A DNA stretch of 5,479 nucleotides, from assembly GCA_013329575.1 (NCBI GenBank), contig DUJX01000156.1, forward strand, positions 1-5,479. The letters are read 5' to 3'. Position numbers and translations under genes: made by a program. Source of the DNA: Halobacteria archaeon (GTDB taxonomy: Archaea > Halobacteriota > Methanoliparia > Methanoliparales > Methanoliparaceae). This document shows, piece by piece, positions 1 to 5,479 of the stretch; position 1 is the first letter of the stretch; each line of letters begins with the position of its first letter. The notes beneath the pieces were generated by a model that did no database searches, had not been told where the DNA came from, and worked only from the letters and a program-made list of their open reading frames with translations.

Positions 1-1226
1 AACGAGTCCAATCCGATCTTTTTTATATTTCCTTCAGCATCCACCCGTTCTACTGTCAAAGGAAATTTTTCTTTCTCTCCTCCCCCTCCGGCTAACTTCA
101 TCGCTTCTGGAGCTATCTCGAGCACATCCATCGGATTTATGCAGGCCTCAGGTGGAAGAACCCCTCTCTCGGTTATTTTTCCCTGAGCCATAAGGATGGT
201 GCCTATCGCAGCCGGTATCCCGGTTCCTTCGCCCATACCTTTACCTTTAGATGCAAGAGAGAATATGTATCCTTCTTTCTTTCCATCCTTTTTTCCGTTT
301 ACCACTATCTTAAGACAGCCCATAGGTCCTGTTATTCCTGCATCTTTCAGAAGTTTATCGCGTTGTGATAAGATGAACGAGACTGCAAATTCTAATGGTG
401 ATACCTTCTGTTCCAAAACATTTATTGGTTCTTCATCTGTCATTCCAAGCCGGACTACACCTTTTATAAGTTCAGCATACGCAGGTGGAAGAACCAGACC
501 TAGATTGGTCACTCTTTTAACTCCTTTAATATATTTAGGTAAGGTTATCGTCTCTGGATGTGGGTACGCATAAACTTTAAATCGTCCGAGTTCTGGAAAA
601 TAAACGTCTTCTTCCAGTGCTCTTCCGTTCTCTTCAAACAATCTTACCGTCTGCGGTCTTCCGTCAAGAAATACAGGTATGTCTATCATCATCGAATGTA
701 TCCTATGTTTTACTACCGCTCTACCCTCTCTCTCTTCACCGCCATGCGCATGGTATATGTCTATCGAATCTACCTCGTCTAACAGATAATCGGCACATAG
801 ACATACTAATACATTAGCAAGTCCAGGAGAACTACCCATCCCAATCAATGCCGAAATTTCCGCTCTTTTTGCATCATTATTCATGGCTAAAAGTAGTTCG
901 GTAGCATCAAAATCATCACAGACGTCAACATAATTCGTGCCTGTCTCGATGACTGCTCTTAGTATTCTCGGTCCAAACTCATAAAATGGTCCTATACAAT
1001 TTAAGACGACAGAAGAACCTTTTATAGCGTTTTTTATGCTGTCTATATCATAAGCGTCTACGTAAAGGGCAGATACTTTATCTTTATTTAAATTTGCCGA
1101 TATATTTTTTGCATTTTCTAAATTTATATCTCCTATGACTACTTCTGAAAAAATATCGACCGATGAAAGAACTTTGGATGCAATACTACCTACAGATCCG
1201 CCTCCTCCTAAAACCGTAACCCTCAT
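1..1226 (-). CDS. Saccharopine dehydrogenase-like NAD(P)-binding oxidoreductase (3' end outside window)
   Basis: I translated this frame by hand from the ATG whose first base is 1226. It stays open for 408 codons to the window edge, so the stop lies to the left. The N-terminus is a Rossmann fold (MRVTVLGGGGSVGS) with G8-x-G10-x-x-G13, and D33 at the end of the second strand suggests NAD(H). Family signatures follow: VLNCIGPFYEFG (74-85), NYVDVCDD (98-105) and IGMGSSPGLAN (128-138). These mark the saccharopine dehydrogenase/carboxynorspermidine-type superfamily, whose members are usually about 390-420 residues, so little is missing. The start is supported by GGGTGAT six bases upstream. True saccharopine dehydrogenase activity is not implied: there is no lysine-pathway neighbour, and this family also includes lipid-related trans-acting enoyl reductases. 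It is divergent from the thioesterase gene and may share its control region. Family call is confident; substrate is unknown. Confidence 0.85.
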   Translation of the reverse strand, partial: MRVTVLGGGGSVGSIASKVLSSVDIFSEVVIGDINLENAKNISANLNKDKVSALYVDAYDIDSIKNAIKGSSVVLNCIGPFYEFGPRILRAVIETGTNYVDVCDDFDATELLLAMNNDAKRAEISALIGMGSSPGLANVLVCLCADYLLDEVDSIDIYHAHGGEEREGRAVVKHRIHSMMIDIPVFLDGRPQTVRLFEENGRALEEDVYFPELGRFKVYAYPHPETITLPKYIKGVKRVTNLGLVLPPAYAELIKGVVRLGMTDEEPINVLEQKVSPLEFAVSFILSQRDKLLKDAGITGPMGCLKIVVNGKKDGKKEGYIFSLASKGKGMGEGTGIPAAIGTILMAQGKITERGVLPPEACINPMDVLEIAPEAMKLAGGGGEKEKFPLTVERVDAEGNIKKIGLDS

Positions 1227-1232
1227 TTTTAT

Positions 1233-1239
1233 ATCACCC
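1233..1239 (-). promoter_or_regulatory. Ribosome binding site of the saccharopine dehydrogenase-like gene
   Basis: On the minus strand this reads GGGTGAT, a close match to the archaeal anti-Shine-Dalgarno complement (GGAGGTGAT). It lies six bases before the ATG at 1226. It fixes that start and supports an archaeal host. Confidence 0.65.
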
Positions 1240-1393
1240 TATGTATTACTATAAGTTTATACTTGATTATTATGTTTGTTTATATCTATATTTATAATTA
1301 ATCTAAAATCAAAATTTTGTTATTTTAATTATAATTTATGAATATATACTTATCGATGCTTTTTATAAATAAAAAATAGTTATGTATATCACG

Positions 1394-1416
1394 ATCGAAA
1401 CATTATATTATATATA
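1394..1416 (+). promoter_or_regulatory. Probable BRE/TATA promoter of the thioesterase gene
   Basis: A purine-rich CGAAAC (1396-1401), like an archaeal TFB recognition element, precedes TTATATATA (1408-1416). The box centre is about 29 bases before the ATG at 1441. As archaeal transcription normally starts roughly 25 bases downstream of the TATA box, the transcript would begin at or within a few bases of the start codon. No Shine-Dalgarno sequence is seen before that ATG, which agrees with a leaderless message. Confidence 0.5.
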
Positions 1417-1440
1417 CTAAAAACGAAGATACTAAACTAA

Positions 1441-1851
1441 ATGTATGAAGATTGTATAAATAAAGGGCTAATCGATGCGATCAACCTATCTCCGTATTTT
1501 CAGTTGCTTGGCATAACTGTGGAATACGCAAATAATGGATGTGCAAGGCTTAAAATGAAAGTCAAGGACGATTTGTTTAATTTAGGGGGAGTAATACACG
1601 GCGGGGCAATTGCATCTATTGCAGACTCTGCTGTTGGTATTGCATTGGCTGCTACAAATAAAAAAAATCCGAACAAACTTGCGACGATTGAGCTTAAAAT
1701 AAATTATTTTATGCCGGTAATAGAGGGTGAAATCATCGCAGAAGCAAATATTGTATTTAAAGGAAATCAAATAGCCGTTGGTGACGTAGAAGTAAAAGAT
1801 CAAGAGGATCGGTTAATAGCCAAAGGGATTGCCACGTATATAGTTCATTAG
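1441..1851 (+). CDS. PaaI-family hotdog-fold acyl-CoA thioesterase
   Basis: This 136-residue protein is the usual size of a single hotdog domain and would act in the cytoplasm, normally as a tetramer, hydrolysing acyl-CoA thioesters to free acid and CoA. The signature N47-LGGVIH-GG followed by D62 (in ASIADSAVG) matches the PaaI/THEM2 active site: the Asn-to-Asp distance of 15 residues and the Asn-to-Gly54 distance of seven equal those of human THEM2. T82 in the LATIELKINY strand sits near the position of the THEM2 serine. The start is the only sensible ATG; it lacks a ribosome binding site but has a TATA box about 29 bases upstream. The gene precedes the LLM oxidoreductase by about 60 bases and is probably cotranscribed with it. 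In this beta-oxidation setting it may release CoA from dead-end esters; a role specific to phenylacetate is not supported, since no other phenylacetate genes are present. Confidence 0.88.
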   Translation: MYEDCINKGLIDAINLSPYFQLLGITVEYANNGCARLKMKVKDDLFNLGGVIHGGAIASIADSAVGIALAATNKKNPNKLATIELKINYFMPVIEGEIIAEANIVFKGNQIAVGDVEVKDQEDRLIAKGIATYIVH

Positions 1852-1903
1852 ACACTTATTTTATGATTATGAAGATTGCAAAATACAAAAATGAGAGATT
1901 AAA

Positions 1904-1910
1904 AGGTGAT
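1904..1910 (+). promoter_or_regulatory. Ribosome binding site deciding the LLM oxidoreductase start
   Basis: AGGTGAT matches the archaeal Shine-Dalgarno consensus and lies four bases before ATG 1915. An in-frame GTG at 1906 falls inside this site, so it cannot be the start used with it; ATG 1915 is preferred. Confidence 0.7.
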
Positions 1911-1914
1911 ATTG

Positions 1915-3045
1915 ATGAAAAGGATAAAATTTGGAACGGTAGGCCCTACTTTCCCCCCGATCGAGAATCTATGGAAGACGCCTAAAAAAAACGAGGAACA
2001 AGGTTATGACTCAATCTGGTTTCCGGATCATTTGATGGGATGGTACCCACAATCAATATGGCTGCCTGAAATAACATCTATGGCTAAGGTTATGCCCAGC
2101 CCGCATATGTATTGGGATGCCATGATATCAATGGCGTTAGCTGCCCGTGATACTTCTAAAATATTGATAGGAAGCTCTGTTACAGAGGCCGTTAGACGAC
2201 ATCCTGCAATGATTGCCCAAGAGATTGTAACCATCGACAACGTGTCCAAAGGCAGAGCTATACTTGGAATAGGAGCTGGTGAGGGCGAAAACATCTCGCC
2301 TTATGGTTTAAGTCATGAAAAGCCAGTAAGCAGGCTTGAAGAGGCTTTAAAAATAATAAAATTGCTTTTTGATTCGAAGATGGGCGAGACCATTGATTTT
2401 GACGGGAAAATTTGGAGGTTCAAAGATGCTGTATTTGATACACCACTTTATAACGGCCATAAACCCCCTATTTATATCGGTGGTTCTGGAAAAAGGATGA
2501 TCAGGCTAACAGCCGAGTATGCTGACGGATGGATACCTCCTATGCAAACGGTGGATGATTATCGAGAACGCTTAAGATTGCTGGATGATACTGCTAAGAA
2601 GTTTGGTAGAGGACCTAATGATATCAAAAAAGGATTATTTGCGAGCTATATTATAGACAAAGATGTTGATTCGTGTATTGATCTTATGAAGTCACCTTTA
2701 ATTCGGGTAGGATCATTAGAATTACCGAGTGAGTCTTTTGAAAAATATGGGATTGAACATCCTCTCGGTAAGAATTTTAATGGGTTATTGGATTATATAC
2801 CGTCTCGGCTTTCAAAAGAACAGGTATTGGATGCCGTGAAGAAGATACCTGACGAAGTAGTGATGGACCGGTATATATATGGCGGACCTGACGATGTGAT
2901 AGATAAGATAGATGCATATCGGAAGATCGGGCTTGAACATTTGATAATATGGAATGAGACATTCTTTGCCGATTTCTCTAAAGTAAAAAGTTCGTACGGA
3001 TACATGAAAGAAGTTATGAATTATTTTAAAGATGAAGAAGAATAA
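1915..3045 (+). CDS. Luciferase-like (LLM) flavin/F420-dependent oxidoreductase, Mer-like
   Basis: This is a 376-residue cytoplasmic TIM-barrel protein of the bacterial luciferase-like superfamily. Visible family features, numbered from ATG 1915, are an opening KIKFG-like beta strand (MKRIKFG), DSIWFPDHLMGW (32-43), the RRHP segment (94-97), GIGAGEGEN (118-126) with the conserved G-x-G-x-G-E, PPIYIGGSGKRM (184-195) and AEYADGW (200-206). Archaeal relatives mostly use coenzyme F420 for hydride transfer. It is longer than methylenetetrahydromethanopterin reductase (about 320-330 residues), so annotation as mer would be unsafe. The GWxPxxxW segment (42-49) recalls the mycobacterial F420-dependent phthiodiolone ketoreductase group, though I could not align them. 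It lies 63 bases after the thioesterase stop. The substrate is unknown; a keto or hydroxy acyl compound is a reasonable guess from context. Confidence 0.82.
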   Translation: MKRIKFGTVGPTFPPIENLWKTPKKNEEQGYDSIWFPDHLMGWYPQSIWLPEITSMAKVMPSPHMYWDAMISMALAARDTSKILIGSSVTEAVRRHPAMIAQEIVTIDNVSKGRAILGIGAGEGENISPYGLSHEKPVSRLEEALKIIKLLFDSKMGETIDFDGKIWRFKDAVFDTPLYNGHKPPIYIGGSGKRMIRLTAEYADGWIPPMQTVDDYRERLRLLDDTAKKFGRGPNDIKKGLFASYIIDKDVDSCIDLMKSPLIRVGSLELPSESFEKYGIEHPLGKNFNGLLDYIPSRLSKEQVLDAVKKIPDEVVMDRYIYGGPDDVIDKIDAYRKIGLEHLIIWNETFFADFSKVKSSYGYMKEVMNYFKDEEE

Positions 3046-3080
3046 AAGAAAAAGATATAGAGTAAAGATATTAAAAATCT

Positions 3081-3093
3081 ATCAACGGTTGAT
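3081..3093. repeat. 13-bp palindrome, possible operator
   Basis: ATCAAC-G-GTTGAT is a perfect 6-bp inverted repeat around one base, and it overlaps a second palindrome, TTGATCAA (3089-3096). The single-base centre is too tight for an RNA hairpin but suits a dimeric DNA-binding protein. It lies about 130 bases before the operon start. A regulatory role is inference only. Confidence 0.3.
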
Positions 3094-3181
3094 CAAGAAA
3101 GACATTTTCAGGACGTATCAAGAATTGCTTATATTATCAGAATAATTTAGAATATCAAATAAAAATGATGTAATGATATGA

Positions 3182-3192
3182 TATTATATAAT
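3182..3192 (+). promoter_or_regulatory. TATA-like element for the beta-oxidation operon
   Basis: The segment TATTATATAAT lies about 40 bases before ATG 3227. Transcription would be expected near 3210-3216, leaving a short leader that still contains the GAGG ribosome binding site (3219-3222). The surroundings are all A+T-rich, so the exact box is uncertain. Confidence 0.4.
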
Positions 3193-3221
3193 TATTATAA
3201 ATGAGAAATATTATAAATGAG
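3193..3221 (+). repeat. Two copies of a 13-bp direct repeat before the operon start
   Basis: TATTATAAATGAG occurs at 3193-3205 and again at 3209-3221, a period of 16 bases. The second copy ends in the GAGG that precedes ATG 3227, so the repeat covers both the presumed transcription start and the ribosome binding site. It may be a local duplication or a tandem binding site. Confidence 0.5.
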
Positions 3222-3226
3222 GCGAT

Positions 3227-4426
3227 ATGAGGATGAGAGTAGATGATATAAAAAAGATTGCCGTATTGGGTGCGGGTGCGATGGGACACGGTATAGCGAT
3301 GGTAGCCTTACTAGCGGGTTATAACGTTGTATTGAGAGATATTAATCAAGAATTCGTAGATAAAGGTGTTAAAGCAATACGAGACGATTTTGAAAAATTT
3401 TATGTAGCCAAAGGAGAATTAACCGAGGAAGAACTCGATAAAATAATGAACGAGCAGCTAACCACTGCCGTGGATATGAAAGATGCTGCATCAGATATCG
3501 ATTTTGCGATAGAAGCAGTTCCAGAGATCATGAAGATTAAAAAAGAGGTATTTGCAGATTTAGATAAATATGCGCCTAAGCATGCAATATTAGCATCAAA
3601 TACATCTAATATGAGTATTACAGAGATTGCTAAAGCAACAAAAAGAGAGGAAAAAGTTGTAGGAACACATTTTTTTAATCCTCCAACAATAATGAGACTC
3701 GTTGAGGTCATAAAAGGAGAAAAAACGATCGAAGAGACAATGCAAGTTGCAGTAGATCTTATGAAGATTTTTGGCAAGATCCCTGTACGAGTTGAAAAAG
3801 ATAGTCCCGGTTTTATTGCAAACAGGGTAATCGCTTCGACGATTGCGTTACTTGGTGCGATACTCGATCAAAAAGTAGCGATGCCAGAGGAGATAGACGC
3901 CATGATGAAAAAATTTGGTCAACCAATGGGACCGTATGAGCTGTTAGACTATGTTGGTCTCGATGTCGTCTATGATGGAGGGATTTACTTTTCTAAAATA
4001 CTTTATCCAGACTATGCACCGGCAAAAGCATTCGAAACACTGGTTAAAGATGGACATCTCGGAATGAAGACAGGTAAGGGGGTATATGATTGGTCGAGAG
4101 GACGACCAAAGATAGATCTGTCAAAATCAACCGATAAACTTGACCCGATCGATCTTATGTCGGTTGAGATTAATGAGGGGATAAAACTTGTTGAAGAAGG
4201 AGTCTGTACTCCAAAAGATGTAGATATTGCAATGAAATACGGGTATAGTAGGGCAAAAGGACCGTTTGAGATGGCAGAAGATATCCCTCACGATTTATTA
4301 AAAGATAGATTAGAAAAACTGGCTCACAAGTTTAATAAGAAGATATTTGAGCCTACCGAGACGATTAAAGATGGAAGACTTGGAGAATTACTAAAAAAAG
4401 CAGGATATGATGAATATGCCGTTTGA
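3227..4426 (+). CDS. 3-hydroxyacyl-CoA dehydrogenase (NAD-dependent)
   Basis: This 399-residue enzyme oxidises 3-hydroxyacyl-CoA to 3-ketoacyl-CoA with NAD+, the third beta-oxidation step. The Rossmann fold shows GAGAMGHG (15-22) with D38 ending the second strand, as expected for NAD. The catalytic set is complete: S127 (SNTSNMS), H148 (GTHFFNPP), E160 (VEVIKG) and N199 (GFIANRV); the S-to-H spacing of 21 and H-to-E spacing of 12 match the human enzyme. A first C-terminal 3HCDH domain spans about 192-289, ending KTGKGVYDW, and a second, shorter copy spans about 308-395 (GPYELLDYVG at 235 and GPFEMAED at 345 correspond). This two-copy form is the front half of the archaeal fused dehydrogenase/hydratase. 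ATG 3227 follows GAGG by four bases; ATG 3233 is an alternative. Its 3' end overlaps the hydratase gene. Confidence 0.93.
   Translation: MRMRVDDIKKIAVLGAGAMGHGIAMVALLAGYNVVLRDINQEFVDKGVKAIRDDFEKFYVAKGELTEEELDKIMNEQLTTAVDMKDAASDIDFAIEAVPEIMKIKKEVFADLDKYAPKHAILASNTSNMSITEIAKATKREEKVVGTHFFNPPTIMRLVEVIKGEKTIEETMQVAVDLMKIFGKIPVRVEKDSPGFIANRVIASTIALLGAILDQKVAMPEEIDAMMKKFGQPMGPYELLDYVGLDVVYDGGIYFSKILYPDYAPAKAFETLVKDGHLGMKTGKGVYDWSRGRPKIDLSKSTDKLDPIDLMSVEINEGIKLVEEGVCTPKDVDIAMKYGYSRAKGPFEMAEDIPHDLLKDRLEKLAHKFNKKIFEPTETIKDGRLGELLKKAGYDEYAV
4393..4399 (+). other. A7 run at the dehydrogenase/hydratase junction
   Basis: Seven A residues precede the overlap of the two genes. Both frames are open together only from 4395 to 4423. 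The hydratase frame is +1 relative to the dehydrogenase, so loss of one A in DNA or transcript would join them as ...LLKKQDMMNMPFET... into one protein of about 660 residues. Ribosomal -1 slippage would not do so, because that frame hits TGA at 4408. Whether the run matters is unknown. Confidence 0.35.
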
Positions 4427-5195
4427 AACGATATTATACGAAAAAGATCGTTCTATCGCTAAAATTACGTTAAACAGAGAAGAGGCATTGAATGCAATAA
4501 ATGATAAGATGCTTGCCGAACTCGAAGAGGTTTTAGATCGTATAGAAGATGATCAAGATATAAGAGTGGTTATTATTACCGGCAGAGGTAAGGCTTTTGC
4601 TGCTGGTGCAGATATCAAGATGATGGCTGGTAAAAATTATCTGGACGCACGTAAAGTTACAGTATATGGACGAGATTTGTTTACACGTATAGAAGATATG
4701 GGCATCCCGTTCATAGCTGCAATAAACGGTTTTGCTCTAGGCGGGGGATGTGAGCTTGCTATGTCATGCGATATCCGGATAGCATCTGACAAGGCAAAGT
4801 TTGGGCAACCGGAGATAAACTTAGGTATCATACCAGGTTGGGGTGGTACGCAGCGACTTCCTCGGCTTGTAGGAAAAGGTATGGCAAAAAAGATGATATT
4901 GACAGGAAAGATGATCGATGCGGATGAGGCGAAACGGATCGGATTGGTAGAAGATGTGGTACCAGCGGATAAATTAGAATCAACGGTAAAAGATCAGGCA
5001 GAAGAGCTATCGGCTAAATCTCCAATTGCTGTAAAATGTGCCCTAAATGCGATAGATAAAGGATCACAAATGAACCTTAAAAGCGCTCTTTCTCTAGAAA
5101 CTGATGAATATTGTATATGTTTTGCATCAGAAGATGCGAAAGAAGGGTTATCTGCTTTTATAGAGAAAAGAAAGGCAGTATTTAAAGGGAGATGA
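4407..5195 (+). CDS. Enoyl-CoA hydratase (crotonase family)
   Basis: This protein of up to 262 residues is a normal-length single-domain crotonase, adding water to trans-2-enoyl-CoA to give 3-hydroxyacyl-CoA, the substrate of the enzyme encoded just upstream. Motifs numbered from ATG 4407 include ITLNREEALNAIN (20-32), the FAAGADIKMM oxyanion-hole loop (64-73), GFALGGGCELAMSCDI (108-123) and FGQPEINLGIIPGWGGTQRL (132-151). Both catalytic glutamates of true hydratases, equivalent to rat E144 and E164, are present as E116 and E136, favouring hydratase over isomerase or other crotonases. In-frame starts exist at ATG 4407, 4410 and 4416; the last gives MPFETILYEKD, a typical N-terminus, and the AGGAT at 4402-4406 suits 4410 or 4416 better by spacing. 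The frame overlaps the dehydrogenase by 11-20 bases, implying coupled translation. Confidence 0.93.
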   Translation: MMNMPFETILYEKDRSIAKITLNREEALNAINDKMLAELEEVLDRIEDDQDIRVVIITGRGKAFAAGADIKMMAGKNYLDARKVTVYGRDLFTRIEDMGIPFIAAINGFALGGGCELAMSCDIRIASDKAKFGQPEINLGIIPGWGGTQRLPRLVGKGMAKKMILTGKMIDADEAKRIGLVEDVVPADKLESTVKDQAEELSAKSPIAVKCALNAIDKGSQMNLKSALSLETDEYCICFASEDAKEGLSAFIEKRKAVFKGR

Positions 5196-5203
5196 ATTGA
5201 ATT

Positions 5204-5479
5204 ATGGATTTTGAGTTAACAGAAGAGCAACAAGATATAAAAAATGCGGCAAAGGAGTTTGCTAAAGGAGAGTTTGATGCGGAGTATGCAAGAAGATGCG
5301 ATTTAGAACATATTTATCCGAGAGAGTTGGTAAAAAAAAGCAGCCGAAAATGGATTTGTCGGGATGCAATTTCCTGAAAAATATGGAGGCGGCGGGCTTG
5401 GAACGATGGATGTCTGTATAGCCTATGAAGAACTCTGTAAAGTCGATTCTACGCTTGCTGAGCCGATCACGTCTGCTAG
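5204..5479 (+). CDS. Acyl-CoA dehydrogenase, N-terminal part, frameshifted and cut by window end
   Basis: The first beta-oxidation enzyme, an FAD protein oxidising acyl-CoA to enoyl-CoA with electrons passed to ETF, begins here with the classic MDFELTEEQQDIKNAAKEF. It starts eight bases after the hydratase stop and has GGGAGATG (5188-5195) as ribosome binding site. The frame as written reads 42 family-like codons to VKK, then diverges (SSRKWICRDAIS) and stops at TGA 5375-5377, giving only 57 residues. Reading on in the +1 frame from GCA 5340 gives AAENGFVGMQFPEKYGGGG, then LGTMDVCIAYEELCKVDSTL, both unmistakable acyl-CoA dehydrogenase sequence, and stays open to the edge. The break lies in A8 at 5332-5339, where A7 would keep frame. 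Either a sequencing homopolymer error or a true mutation; the family call is secure either way. Confidence 0.85.
5332..5339 (+). other. A8 homopolymer carrying the frameshift
   Basis: GT followed by eight A residues and GC occurs where GTA AAA AAA GCA (seven A) would encode VKKA and keep the acyl-CoA dehydrogenase in frame. Other long A runs in the window, in the thioesterase (AATAAAAAAAATCC) and the LLM gene (CCTAAAAAAAACGAG), are in frame, so this one stands out. Confidence 0.8.

Larger units (their letters stand above)
1227..1440. promoter_or_regulatory. A+T-rich divergent promoter region
   Basis: This 214-base gap separates two divergently transcribed genes and contains no plausible gene. 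It holds several TATA-like boxes. For the leftward gene, candidates read on the minus strand are TATAAAC near 1257-1263 and ATATAAAC near 1278-1285; the second leaves room for a leader that keeps the ribosome binding site. For the rightward gene there is TTTATAAAT near 1364-1372 and a better placed box at 1408-1416. TATAA-GT-TTATA (1250-1261) is a small inverted repeat but may only reflect base composition. The promoter assignments are inferred. Confidence 0.5.
3046..3226. other. Noncoding A+T-rich gap between the LLM gene and the beta-oxidation operon
   Basis: I see no supported gene in these 181 bases on either strand. The stretch holds a perfect 13-bp palindrome (3081-3093), a TATA-like element (about 3182-3192) and a 13-bp direct repeat (3193-3221). 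There is no strong hairpin with a T run to mark a terminator for the LLM gene. The gap size and TATA-like element suggest that the downstream operon has its own promoter. Confidence 0.5.

Noticed and set aside
196..817. Plus-strand open frames of 66-125 codons opposite the saccharopine dehydrogenase-like gene
   Set aside because: They have no family-like sequence and lie antisense to a continuous minus-strand frame with clear motifs; they are shadows.
1..1226. Calling the minus-strand gene lysine-pathway saccharopine dehydrogenase (LYS1/LYS9)
   Set aside because: Only superfamily motifs are visible and no lysine metabolism gene is nearby, so substrate naming is unsupported.
1227..1440. CRISPR leader, small RNA or origin in the A+T-rich gap
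   Set aside because: No spaced repeats, no stable hairpin and no origin-type repeats are seen; the A+T richness is explained by two divergent promoters.
2028..2294. Minus-strand open frame within the LLM gene
   Set aside because: Antisense shadow of a well supported gene; no recognisable sequence or ribosome binding site.
3201..3230. Mini-frame of nine codons (MRNIINEAI) whose TGA overlaps the dehydrogenase ATG
   Set aside because: Tempting as a leader peptide, but it arises from the first copy of the direct repeat and may start upstream of the transcript; no ribosome binding site or attenuator structure supports it.
3400..3777. Minus-strand open frame of 125 codons within the dehydrogenase gene
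   Set aside because: Antisense to the NAD-binding and catalytic region of a complete enzyme; the hydrophobic composition is a by-product of the opposite strand.
4393..4399. Programmed -1 ribosomal frameshift at the A7 run
   Set aside because: The hydratase is in the +1 frame; a -1 shift meets TGA at 4408 almost at once, so it would not create a fusion.

Overview
The window looks like a piece of an archaeal chromosome or metagenomic contig carrying a fatty-acid or acyl-CoA beta-oxidation locus. The archaeal assignment rests on several signs: A+T-rich DNA with heavy use of ATA (Ile) and AGA/AGG (Arg) codons; GGTGAT-type ribosome binding sites; TATA-box-like elements at archaeal spacing from starts; one apparently leaderless gene; and a luciferase-like oxidoreductase of the kind that usually uses coenzyme F420. 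A group such as Archaeoglobi, Syntrophoarchaeum-like or other alkane/fatty-acid-oxidising archaea would fit, but the sequence alone does not fix the taxon.

Layout. (1) 1-1226, minus strand: a saccharopine-dehydrogenase-like Rossmann oxidoreductase, at least 408 residues, whose 3' end runs off the left edge. (2) 1227-1440: an A+T-rich divergent promoter region. (3) 1441-1851 and 1915-3045, plus strand: a PaaI-type hotdog acyl-CoA thioesterase and an F420-dependent-type LLM oxidoreductase, probably one short transcription unit. (4) 3046-3226: a noncoding region with a 13-bp palindrome, a TATA-like element and a 13-bp direct repeat just before the next gene. (5) 3227-5479, plus strand: a tight operon of 3-hydroxyacyl-CoA dehydrogenase, enoyl-CoA hydratase (reading frames overlap by up to 20 nt) and the start of an acyl-CoA dehydrogenase that runs off the right edge.

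How they work together. The acyl-CoA dehydrogenase, enoyl-CoA hydratase and hydroxyacyl-CoA dehydrogenase supply three consecutive beta-oxidation steps (acyl-CoA to enoyl-CoA to 3-hydroxyacyl-CoA to 3-ketoacyl-CoA). The thioesterase could hydrolyse stalled or dead-end CoA esters. The LLM and saccharopine-dehydrogenase-like proteins are redox enzymes of unknown substrate, possibly acting on acyl or keto intermediates. No thiolase, acyl-CoA ligase or ETF is visible here.

Points of note. The acyl-CoA dehydrogenase frame is broken by one extra A in an A8 run at 5332-5339; removing one A restores family sequence up to the window edge. The dehydrogenase/hydratase pair lies in the same order as the well-known archaeal fused bifunctional enzyme but is split into two frames beside an A7 run. 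No RNA gene, CRISPR array, insertion sequence or clearly undescribed system was found.
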